Shown: one piece after another, positions 20,134-30,400 of the stretch | Numbering within the stretch: position 1 is the stretch's first letter | Layout: every line of letters starts with the position of its first letter | Source: Apus apus | Taxonomy: Eukaryota > Chordata > Aves > Apodiformes > Apodidae | Length of the DNA: 64,000 nucleotides | Reading direction: 5' to 3' | Assembly (NCBI RefSeq): GCF_020740795.1 | Contig: NC_067282.1 | Location: forward strand, 142,710,858-142,774,857 | Translations under genes and position numbers: made by a program | Notes under the pieces: generated by a model | Databases searched by the model: none | The model's input: the letters and a program-made list of their open reading frames with translations, nothing else | What the model was told of the DNA's origin: nothing

Positions 20134-23100
20134 GTGAGTAGGAAACCCTTCTCCTTCAAGCTAGGCTGTGAGGAAGGGTGGGTGACCCGGCTGCTCTTCA
20201 CCCCTCCCCATTGCTCCTCAGCTTTGGCAGAAACACTCTCGAACGCCTCAAGTGCAAAGACCTCAGTTTCTTAAAATCTTGCCAGTCTTTGCTTAACATG
20301 AGCCAGCAATGTGCACTGAGAGCCCAGAAAGCAAACTGTATCCTGGGCTACATCAAAAGAAATGTGGCCAGCAGGTCAAGGAAGATGATTCTCCCCCTCT
20401 ATTCTGCTCTCATGATACCTGATTTGGAGCATTGCGTCCAGTTCTGGAGACCCAACACAAGAAGGACATGGACCTGCTGGAGTGAATCCACAGGAAGGCT
20501 GCAGCACCTCTCCTACAAAGAGATATTAGGAAGAAATTCTATACTGTGAGGGTGGTGAGACACTGGAACATGTTGCCCAGAGAAGCTGTGGATGCCTGCT
20601 CCCTGGAAGTGTTCAAGGACAGGTTTTACAGGGCTTTGAGCTGTCCTTACCCATGCAGGGAGGTTAGAACTAGATGATCTTTAAGATCCCTTCCAATCCA
20701 AACCATTCTATGGTTCTATGATTCTGATTCTATCATGATTCACTCATTGGGGCTGGTATTTTATTCATCAAGGAGGGCCAGAGAGTAACCAAGGAGCTGG
20801 GGAACAGGACTTAGAGCAGGAAATAGTGGGCAGAGGCTGTAGCTGGAAACAGGGTGGAGACTGGAGACATGATGATGGGGACAGCTGGGCACATAAACTA
20901 GACACGAGTGCAAATGCAGAGATCTGGACTTCAGCTGCAAGGCCATAAGGGAATTGCTGGCCAGGTGAAGTGACAGGGGAGGCAGAAGAAAGAGGTCTGA
21001 GAGAGGACTTTGGTTAAAGACAAACAAAAAGGGACATAACTGGAAGAAATGGATAGGAAGGCTAGGCTTCTCTCGCCACATCCTGGTGCAAGACCATGGA
21101 GGGGTTCTGTATCTCCCCAGTCTCCTCATTCCCCTGCTTTCTGCAAACCTCCATGTAGTCACCTAGCAAAGTATGGTGCTGTCAGCTCCTACTGCCTCAT
21201 CAAGTGCTTGATAACCCCTGCTGTCCTCTGGAGGGGCAAGTTACGTGCTTTTGTTTGATCCTGCTGCGTCTGCAGGTGTCAAAAAGAGGCCATGAGGAAG
21301 CTTTTAATATTTTTTTTTTTAACCCAGAGGGGTAAAAAAAGACATATTGGGTTAAAAGACTATTACAGAGGTTGCAAAGTCAAACTTGGAGCATGTTGTT
21401 CTGGAACCTTAGATTTGTTCTCCCTGAGCATGGACGTAGTAACGCAGCTCTTTAATTACCTGCCTTCAGTTTTTTCACACAGGCTTTGGCTTCTTTAGCT
21501 CCTGGATGGACACTGCCTTTCTAATAAGCCACTATTCAGCATGTTATGTCACCCTTATTGGTCAGTGTTTGACTCTCTGATTTATTTACTGAACCCTTTT
21601 GAAGTCTGCTATAGACAGAATGACTCATTTCCTCTTTACATTTTTACTGCATGTTGTAGTGTTTCACAGCTATTAATTGGTTTATAGTGATTTTACAAAT
21701 GGCAAAATAAGGGCCATGAGGTATTAAAGTAAAAAACATTCACTAATTTTAAAATCTCCTTTTGAGATAATCTCAGCCTTGTCTTCTCAAGGTATATATA
21801 TGCTAATGTAGCACTTACTTGCCACTCAAAATATACCACATGCAGACTCCAAAACAGCAAGAGATCTCAGCTTTCCTATAAACAGCAACCCACAAGGTGA
21901 GGAAAATGCTATTAGTAACACACTAAGAAACCTGGTCCATCTAGCATCACACAGGCATCTCTGTGGTGTAGCCAGGAATAAAACCTACTTCTTGGAAGAG
22001 TATCCACAAAACTACCCTTGCCCTTCCAGCATCTGCCTTACTCATTCTTCCATACACCTTCCAAGTTGTGGGAAGTCTGGAGAAGAGAAGGTTCCAGGGA
22101 GACCTTACAGCAGCCTTCCAGTACCTGAAGGGGGCCTACAGGTACATGCCCATGCAGGGGGGTTGGAACTAGATGATCTTTAAGGTCCCTTTCAACCCAA
22201 GCATACCAGATTTTCCCTAGATCTAGACCCCCATCTTGAGCCTATTATAGCATTTCCCATGTGCTGGATCCTGCATCCAGAGAAGGCAACAGATCTGGGT
22301 TCAGCCTTCCATCTCTTTTGCATGTGCCATGGCTAGCATTTTCTCCTCCCTCTGACTCCCTGCTGTTTATTTTTCACCAGTGCTCATGGTCTGGGGCTGC
22401 AGAGCCAGCCCTTGGGGCAGGAAGGCACAGCAGCCAGGAACACCACTCTCTGACCAGGAGTACCACCAGTTCTTCATGTTACTCCAGGTCGCCCACCGCA
22501 CCAGAACTGCCTGCATCCTTCGTTTGCTCTATGGCTGCCAGAACCCCCTGATCCAGAAACTGGACAAGTATGAAAACCATGGAATCATCCCTAAAGGTAA
22601 AGCTGACCCTGACTCCCAAGGGCAGGCAGATGAATGGGGGTCCTTCATGGCCAGCACTGGACCTGATTGCTGGGTGGGAACAGAGACTCATGAGCTGGCA
22701 GGGGAGAGGGGCGGGTAGTGATCCTGCAGTGAGAAGAACATACCTGTTCATGAGCATCCTCTTTCACACTCAGTTGCATCCATGTGTGTCCCTAGGGCCA
22801 GCCTCCTCTCATGCCTTGAGTCATGGAGATGACCAAGAAGCAGTGGAGTTTCTCACTGAGGTTCAGGGAGGCCCCCAAATGGCATGGGGCTTTTCATGGA
22901 GGGATGTGATTCAACAGTGAGGTTACTGCAGAGAGCTGCTGGGACCCCAGCACTGGAGTTTATCATTGAATCTGTGTCTTCAACTGCCTCTTTCTAGGGC
23001 CCATATGCTCCGAACTGAAAGGAACTTCTTTCTTTCCTGACTTCTGCTCCTTTTCTTTTTATCGCTGTACTACAAAAAGGTACTTCATTAAGGTGAGTTA

Positions 23101-24111
23101 TTTAGCTGTTTCCTGAAGACCACAGTGTCCTCTGGGCAATCATCAGGGAGGGCCCTGAAAATGAGGAAGTAGGAAAGCAGGAGGCTAATAGACAGGGAAG
23201 GTAGAAGAGAGCCACAAGCAGCCCACCTTCCAGGGGCATGCACACCAAGCTGACTAGCTGATAAAGATGGTGCTTACAGCCACTTAAAATTGGAGACTGG
23301 TATTCCTGAAGAAAATGAGCCTGTGAGGACCAGCTCAGCCCTTATCTCCAGCTCTCACTCCCAAGCAAGACGACACAATTTAGGCTACTATAGGAGAAAG
23401 AGTGATTTTACTTTGGGGAAGGAGAACTGGGAGTCCCAAGAAAAGACTTGGGGAGACCTGATATGGAAAGGACACAAAGGTTTCTTTCCTGTCTTGGCTC
23501 ATCTTTGTAGGGAATGGGAAAGATGGGATTGTGCAGTGAGTGCTAACCCCACAGAACAGGGGGGTGGCTAGGTGCCTGGTCCCTGGGCCCACTGCCTCCA
23601 CAGAGGTGTGTTTTCTCCTCCACAGAGGACTGTGTGCCAAAAAGAGAGAAAAGCTGAGCTGGCCAGCACACAAGTCTCCAACGACATGACCAGAAGAAAT
23701 GCTGCCATGTTGTCTGGCCTCTTGAGGCCCCAGCTTACTGTTCCCACACCTCCTTCAACTGCCAACTCCATCCGTGACACCAGAGTAGCTCTGATACCCA
23801 GCTCCTTACGTAAGGGCACACCACGGTCGAAGGAAATGCAACTAAATCCTTCTGACCCACAGGCCACAAGCATGACAGCCCGTGGCCAGCAGCGAGGACA
23901 GCTGCCCGTCAATGACATCCAAGATCTTCTACTGAGGCTACAAGATAACCGTGTGCAGAGTTCAATGCAGAGACTTCAGCAGTTGTTGGCCATGGGGAAG
24001 GCAGTAGGGGAGGAGGAGTTGCAGGATGCTGCCCGGAAGCTGCTGGTGGCCCTGAACGATGCACTGGGCACAGAAGAGAGAAGTAAGCAGCAAAGGAGGA
24101 TCAGCCATTGA
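20100..24111 (+). CDS. ACRBP: Acrosin-binding protein (proacrosin-binding protein sp32), short avian form, 4 exons
   Basis: In mammals ACRBP is a secretory-pathway protein of the sperm acrosome that binds proacrosin and governs its packaging and activation. Exons 20100-20133, 22381-22596, 22998-23092 and 23626-24111 join in frame to 276 residues. Residues 1 to about 20 (MSATWACLLLS, VLMVWGCRA) form a good signal peptide. Residues 34-119 match the human N-terminal domain: LSDQEYHQFF, YGCQNPLI, LDKYENHGIIPKG and FCSFSFYRC. All six cysteines (56, 64, 87, 100, 107, 119) are kept. Residues 120-276 are low in conservation, with a Gln/Leu-rich, probably helical stretch near 210-265. The human protein is about 543 aa and has a second cysteine-rich half, which I do not find here. 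Either birds make only the short form, or later exons are too diverged to see. The gene is divergent from the zinc-finger gene. Confidence 0.85.
20225..20735 (+). mobile_element. CR1 LINE, 3' part with ORF2 C-terminal remnant
   Basis: Broken frames read [35 protein letters not shown] and LEHCVQFW, the C-terminal end of CR1 ORF2. The copy ends with the usual GATGATCTTTAAGATCCC tail and an ATTCT/ATGATTCTG repeat. It lies in ACRBP intron 1, with internal deletions and stops. Confidence 0.92.
22077..22205 (+). mobile_element. CR1 LINE fragment with internal deletion
   Basis: A GTCTGGAGAAGAGAAGGTTC block (SLEKR region) is joined almost directly to the 3' tail GGTTGGAACTAGATGATC. It lies in ACRBP intron 1 close to exon 2. 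Confidence 0.85.
22381..22596 (+). CDS. ACRBP: ACRBP coding exon 2 (first half of cysteine-rich domain)
   Basis: Acceptor TTTTTCACCAG, donor GTAAAG, phase 1 on both sides. It contains LSDQEYHQFF, Cys56, YGCQNP and the KYENHGIIPK motif that is nearly the same in human ACRBP (QYENHGLVPDG). Confidence 0.9.
22998..23092 (+). CDS. ACRBP: ACRBP coding exon 3 (second half of cysteine-rich domain)
   Basis: It encodes PICSELKGTSFFPDFCS and FSFYRCTTKRYFIK, with Cys87, Cys100 and Cys107. Acceptor TTTCTAG, donor GTGAGT, phase 0 at the end. Confidence 0.9.
23626..24111 (+). CDS. ACRBP: ACRBP coding exon 4 (last Cys, variable tail, stop)
   Basis: It starts RTVCQKERKAE, where Cys119 aligns with the KRVLC of human, and continues to TGA at 24109-24111. 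A possible internal donor (AAGTAAGC, exon end 24082) would allow a longer transcript, but I find no convincing next exon. Confidence 0.8.
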   Translation, partial: RTVCQKERKAELASTQVSNDMTRRNAAMLSGLLRPQLTVPTPPSTANSIRDTRVALIPSSLRKGTPRSKEMQLNPSDPQATSMTARGQQRGQLPVNDIQDLLLRLQDNRVQSSMQRLQQLLAMGKAVGEEELQDAARKLLVALNDALGTEERSKQQRRISH

Positions 24112-24391
24112 GGCTCTTCTACATGGCGTTGAGTCAGACACACTGTGTCAGGGATGTATGAGAAGACAGAAACACGAGGAGTCCTCCTTCCTGAACCTGA
24201 GGCATCATCAAGGTTGACAGTGCTTCCTCAGGCCAACAGTATGGCATGGAAGAGGACAAGCCATCTTTTCCAAGTGCATGGGAAAACCCAGGCATGGGAA
24301 ATGGTATTGCTCAGGATTCAAAGAGAAAGACTTTGTCCTCTCAGAGAAGAGATACTGTCCTCTGCCACACAAACTGTTCACCTGCTTGCCT

Positions 24392-24967
24392 TGGTTTCAG
24401 CTGGAATAAAGTTAATTTTCTCTTAGTAGACAGTATAGTGCTGTGTTTTGGATTGAGAATGAAAATAATGTTCGTAACAGCTGATGCTTTAGTTGTTGCT
24501 AAGCCACATTTCTACTAAATCAATTTCTGCTTCTCATACTGCTGGGGGCTGGGGGTTCATAAGAAGCTGGGTGGGGACACTGCAGGAACAGCTGATCCCA
24601 GCTGACCAAAGGGATATTCCACACTGTATGATGTCACGCTCAGTGTATAAAGCTGGGGGGAAGAGGAAGGAAGGGGAGGACATTCAGAGTGATGGTGTTT
24701 GTGTTCCCAAGTAACCGTTTAATGTGTTGGAGCCCTACTTTCCTGGGGGTTGCTGAACACCTGCCTGCCCATGGGAAATGATGCATGAATTCCTTGTTTT
24801 GCTTTACTTGTGTGTGCATCTTCTGCTTTACTTGTTAAATTGTCTTTTATCTCAGCCCATGAGTTTTCTCACTTTTACTCTTCTGATCTCTCCCCCATCC
24901 CATCAGGGAGGAGTGAGCAAATGGCTGTGAGGTTCTTAGCTGGCGACTGGGGTTAAACCATTACACA
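24392..24967 (+). mobile_element. Solo LTR of an avian endogenous retrovirus (ERVL-like), about 575 bp
   Basis: It starts TGGTTTCAGCTGGAATAAAG and ends GACTGGGGTTAAACCATT then ACACA. Both ends, and the internal GTGCTGTGTTTTGGATT and TTTAGTTGTTGCTAAG blocks, are ones I recognise from a common avian LTR family. No internal retroviral genes are present. I could not find a clear target-site duplication, so the exact ends are uncertain. Confidence 0.75.
24405..24410 (+). terminator. Candidate ACRBP polyadenylation signal within the LTR
   Basis: AATAAA lies 294 bases after the ACRBP stop, a few bases inside the LTR start. It is the first AATAAA downstream of the stop that I find. Use of the site is inference. 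Confidence 0.45.
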
Positions 24968-25924
24968 ACTTCTGTTTAATTTGGGAGGTGATTATTCTTG
25001 AACAAGGCAAGATGGAAAAGTAACTGTTTTTTCCCGACTGGGGCTGTACCATCATCGCCAGCTCTCTGTCCTGGGCAGAGAGATGGGGTTTGTTGTGTTA
25101 TTCAAAGAGCATTCTAAATCAAGTATAGGAGTTTCTGCTCAGAAGCATTAAGAAAACAACCTCTGGAAGTATGTGTGTGAATATACACATATATACACGA
25201 GGAGTGCTCTCTAGATGCAGGAAGGCCTTGCCCTGCGAGGGAACTGCTGGGCTACATTCTCCTTGTATTGGTGTTCGCACATGGTTTTAATCTACTTCTG
25301 AAATGTAGATGCTATGAAACACATCAGCTAAATATCCATATTAAGAAGCTCCTCTTGTTTCTTTCAGAAAATCAAGAGTCTGATTTATGGGAATTTTGGT
25401 GAAGTGCTCTTCCTTTTATAAGCCCTGGACATACCTCTAAGTAAACTGTGTGAAGCCCTTTGGAGCCAGCACTTGCTTCTAAAAGCAGAGTGGGAAGTCT
25501 TCAGGCACCAGCTCTGGTTTTCTGCACGTCGGCTCAGCATGACTTTAGAACTACTTCAAACCTACTCTGAACTCCAGTAGTTGGTTTAAGCTTCTAAAGA
25601 GCCCCATTAAACTGAGAATCCTCTACTTACATTTCCTCCCACACAGGCCTTCTTGTAATCTACTCCACCAAGGGCTATAAGAAAGAGGACAAAGGCAGCT
25701 CTCCCTGGGGATGGGCCACACCAAGAACACCCCCGTGGAGAAGGGCAGGGACATCTGTGTTCCCCTTTACACTGCGTAAGTGACAGAAATACAGCTGAGT
25801 GAAATGTAGGCTCTGCCTCTACCCATTGAAGGAAGTCCTTAGAAGAAGATCTAGAAATTACAGCTCCTCCATTTGTCCCAGAAAACATAGTAAGTAAGGC
25901 TGAAGGCAAGTCACATACCGGAGA
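24968..25924. other. No recognisable gene
   Basis: AT-rich sequence between the LTR and a CR1 copy. It contains a short ATATACACATATATACAC run near 25180 and nothing else I can name. Confidence 0.5.
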
Positions 25925-26300
25925 CCACAAAATTATTCTCCTTGGAAAATACTTTTAAGATCATCTAGTCCAACCACAACCTAACTCTACCAACCACTCA
26001 CCTAACTCTACCAAGTCCAAGTGCTTAAAACATGTTCCATCTATATGTCTTTTAAACACCTCCAGGAACAGTGATTCGACCACCTCCCTGTGCAGCCTAT
26101 CCCGGTGTTTAATGATCCTTCCAGTGAAGAAAGTTTCTTCTAATACCTAATCTAAACCTCCCCTGGCACAACTTGAGGCCATTGCCCCTTGTCCTGTTGC
26201 TTGTCACTTGGAAGAAGAGACCAACCCCCACCCCGCTACAACCTCCTTTCAGGCATAAGGTCTCCCCTCAGCCCCCTCTTCTCCAGGCTAAAAACCTTTG
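25925..26300 (-). mobile_element. CR1 LINE 3' end
   Basis: It reads TTTTAAGATCATCTAGTCC, GCCATTGCCCCTTGTCCTG and TCTCCCCTCAGCC, the reverse complement of the CR1 3' region. An internal duplication of CCTAACTCTACCAA is visible at about 25980-26010. Confidence 0.9.
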
Positions 26301-26449
26301 AACAAGAGCGCTTGTTTGCTCTCGGGGAGGACTGCCCAATGTACCTCTCTCACTGGGTGGGATCCCTACCAAAAGGCAGGCTGCCCTGGCCTCTCACCCT
26401 GGCACACCAGCTCCTCTCCCTAGGAAAAGCACAAAGCTGCCGGATTCCT

Positions 26450-27470
26450 GCCTCTGGCACCAGGGCTTCCCTCCCCCTCCCGCTGCCTGGGCGCTGACAG
26501 CTCCTCGCCAGCCGCGCCATCACGGCCCCGGGGCGCCGGCTGGCAGCCCGCCCGCGGGCTGGGACGCGCCTGGGGTCGCCACCCTTGGCCTCAGCGAGCC
26601 GAGCCGCCGGAGACCTCCTCATCGGATGGCTCCGGCCAGGCCCGCCACAACGCACCCACCCCGCGCCGCGGCCGCGGGGGTCCCCTGGGGCTGCCCTGGC
26701 AGCGGGAGGGCGGGCAGCACGCCGCGGGGGATGCCCCGCACCCAGCCCTGCCCCGCACGCCGGCCCCGCCACCTGCGCGCCCGCCCGCCCCCGCCAAGCG
26801 CCGCAAGCCCCGCGGGGGTCCCGCCCGCTCCCCGGCCCGCCTGGCCCGCCTTCCCCGCCGCAACGTCACGTAGCTCCGCACCGCGGCCGCCGCCTCGGAG
26901 TCCCCGCGCTCCCGGCCCGTTACTCCGCGGGGCTCCTCTCGCCCGGCCCGGCCCGGCCCGGCCCCCTCCCGCCTGGCACCGCCCCGCTTTTGTTGCGGCG
27001 GGCGCGAAGAAGGAGCCGCGCTTTCCCCAGCCCACTTACCGGGGCAGAGCCCATGTGGGCGGCGGGGCCGGGCGGCGGCGCTGCGGGGCCGCTCCGCTCC
27101 GCTCGCCGGGGTTAACCCTTGTGTGCGCCGGGCGCGGCCCCTCCGCCTCCGCCGGGGACAGGGAGGGGGCTCCCCGGGGCGGTGCTGCCCCGTGTTCCGC
27201 GCAGGGCCGGCCGCGGGAGGAGGCTGCTCCCCGGCACCGTGCGAGAGGACGGCGGGGAGCGGGGAGCTGCGGAGGCCGGGGAGGTCAGCGTCCCCGGCAG
27301 CGCCTGGGCGGGCTGCCGGGAGCAGCTGGCGAGGGCGGCGGCTGGAAGAGGGGTCGAGGAGCGGGGTCGTGTCCTGTCAGGCGGGGGCGGGAGGGTTGTC
27401 GGCTCCCGCGCTGGAAGAGCTGAGCTCCCATCGCACACCTCTCCGGACACACGGGAGTCAACAAAAGGAC
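26450..27470. promoter_or_regulatory. Orphan CpG island, probable promoter
   Basis: About 1 kb of very high GC with dense CpG, flanked by AT-rich DNA. It holds GGCCC pentamer repeats at about 26940-26965 and a CRE/E-box-like AACGTCACGTAG at 26862-26873. No protein-like frame is present, so a non-coding first exon is likely. A good GTGAGC splice donor follows at about 27660 on the plus strand. The gene it serves, probably to the right, is not identified. Confidence 0.65.
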
Positions 27471-30400
27471 ACGGGTCGCGGAGAGCCAGGCCCCCTGAAC
27501 TGTCAGTGCGCCTTGTCCGAGTTTACCAGCACTGGCTGTGTGTTTGGTGCAGGCTCTGGCAGGCGGGGAAGCACCCATGCTAAAGCTAGAGCTGTGCTCC
27601 TATCACAAACTCTGGGTGACAGGATGCTGTTTTCTGCCTTGGAGACGTTTCCTTCCAGGTGAGCGGTGGCTTTACTCTGCCGCTGATCTAAAGCTGCTGA
27701 GATGCTGGTCACCGCAGCATCATTTGCTGTGTGGGTACAGCACAATACATCCGAGGGTGTTCCTGCATACAGCATGTGCCACCAGAAGGGATCCGTCCCA
27801 GGCAAAATTTACTTGGGACTGTACCTCCTGCAAGTGCTGCTGATGCACAGTTTTTTCCCCAGGGGAATGCAGGAGTGATGATACCCTTTAACTGAGATAA
27901 AGCAGTAAGTAAGGGGCTGAGGTATGTGGCAATGAGTTTTCTATGAATGGCTGCAGTGTTTCCTATGGGCTTTCAGGAACAATGGTGGGAACATGTTTAC
28001 CAAGACCTTCGGGCATGGAGCAGAAAAAAAAGTGTATGATTTTTCAGTGACAATTGAATTCTCAGTGGCCTATGAATGGTTCACTGATGCCTGGACAAGT
28101 CTCTTTGTCTTGGGAGATAAAGAAACACTAATCACACAGCCAGAGAACAGTGACATGCCCCCTACATGATTTCAAGAAAGTGAATTTTATTATTCAGGAA
28201 CTTGCTAAATACTGGGCCACGTTCTTATTTCTAGGTGCCTTCAGCAAAACTAAAAAGGATTCTCATCACCTTAATAACAAGAGCCCAACTGTCTTCCCTT
28301 CCCACACATGGATAGCAACTTTTACAAAGGCAGAGAGGGGTTATTCCTAAATACAAAGTCTGGCCTGAGTAATGCAGTTACTGACTCCGAAAGTATTAGA
28401 CATACACCAACCTTGAGCAAATCTGGGCTTTGCAGAGGGAAGGACTTTGCACAGATTGCACATTCTTTTTCATGAGCACTTCCCCAGCTCCCTCTGCTTT
28501 TGTTTTGAAGAAGGCACTCTCCCATCCAGGACAGGCAAGTAAAATTCATAACACTGGTAGGGAAAATAAAACCAGTTGTACAAAAAAGTCCAGCTACCAG
28601 AGCATAGGTTCAAATAGTGAGTGGTAAAGGAGGGAATAGGAGGCATTTCTGATGGATGGGCAGAGCAAAATCTCTACCTTTTATTGTAGAGTACTGTGAA
28701 AGGCCAGATGCAGCATAGCTCTGATAACAGGCTCCAAGGGACATGGAAAAAAATCTTTCCACAACATTTTGTATCAAAAACAAATTGTGAAAGAGCTAAA
28801 CTGTCACTTATTACTTTGTGCTAATCAGTATTCCATGGTAAGATCACTGGTATTATCAGAGTTTGCCATGTGATTTATGAGCCCAAGTCCAGTTATCACT
28901 TACGGCCTCTGCTGCAATCTTCCACCCTGTCAACATTTCTGTCTTTCACTGGCAGGTTGTTTTCGGCCACCTGAGAGCATACCTCAGTGAGTATCCTGTA
29001 CCTGACTGGCTTGTGTCTTAAGCAGAACTGTCAGCTGAATTTTTCAAAGTAGTACCAGGGCACTGGCTAAATGTATTTGAATAGTTTAAACAACACTCAG
29101 AAAACCTCAGATTTTAAACTCCAAAGAAGGACCTGATGGTCCTGCATCTTAATGTTCACCTCTTGCCCCAGTGTGTCCTGTAAACCTGGTTTCATACTGA
29201 ATAAGTTGTGCCAATTTTTTTGACAGCTGTATCTTCAGCAGCCCAGCATAGCAGGTCCCTTCCACAGACATTATCCAGGTGATAACGACACTGCAGGTAT
29301 ACATGAAAGCAGAAATTGTGTTAATGCAGCAAGTCATCCTGCTCACTAGCCCCAGGGAACACTGCCTCTTTCCCCCCAAAGGCTGCTGTCTACAAATAAA
29401 TGTTAAGACCCATCAAACTCACTCCAAAATAAAGAAATTTCACCACTCATTTGGACAGAGGATGCTTCCACATCTTTTCAACACAATTTTTGTCCGCAGT
29501 CCCACTGGAGGCACAGAACTTCAGGTCCCTCTGGAATGCAGCCCGACAAAGCAGGTTTCATGACACCTTTCTGTTTCATGACATTCTACTGTTCCATCCC
29601 TGCACAGGTAACAGCTGGTTGCACCAAACGGAGATTTTCTTCCCTGGGGATTCAAGCCCAGGTACTGTTGTGCTTTCCTCACATGTCATTTATGGAACAT
29701 TAAGCTTTTGTAGGGTTTTAATTATGTCTGCTTTCTCTAACTCCTTCCTCTGCACTGAGAGACATCTTTGGCCCAAACAAGTAGAGCTTGCCATCAGACA
29801 ACCAAAAATGGCTTTTCTGAGCCACTTTACTTCCCATTCCCACTACTTTTATGGCAAATCAAGTCTTCCAGTATTTTCTCTAAAGATGAGTGCAAAGGAT
29901 ATTCCAGACAAAAATGTACAACACATCAACCTTCACTGATTTTCTCTCTGCCTGAATGTTAATAGCAACAACAACGGTATTATAGTACACAGTATAATAA
30001 AATTAACAAAACAAACAACAAAAAAACCCCACACACACAAAAAAAGGAAACATTACACATCCTGATTTACATATAAAGGAAACTGGAATGAATGAAAAAA
30101 GTTGACAAGCCTTACTTTGCTTCTTTGTGACTGTACAAAAATGTAAGGATTTGTCTCCTCAGACTGTATTTTACAGTCTTACCATACAAGTCCTCACCCT
30201 AATTTTCCTTTTCTTTTTAATCTCAGTCTTCAGCAGTCTCACACATCTTAAGACCATATTCCTCCAGTTGAGGACTCAAGTGGTTAACTGAGAAGTGAAA
30301 AACCTCAGCTCACTATCTATTGGAAAGGAATACCTTATATAGCTCTGAAAATTCAAACAGGAAACTAGAATCAACAATTCCCAGTTGAGCAAGTCAAATT

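Noticed and set aside
25378-25411. Possible fifth ACRBP exon after a good TTTCTTTCAG acceptor
   Set aside because: Joined to the alternative donor at 24082 it would add only about a dozen residues (KNQESDLWEFW) before a stop, and carries no cysteine of the C-terminal domain. Similarity to the human segment is too weak.
26626-27423. 265-codon frame in the orphan CpG island
   Set aside because: Pro/Arg/Gly-rich translation with overlapping frames on both strands, as expected from base composition alone.
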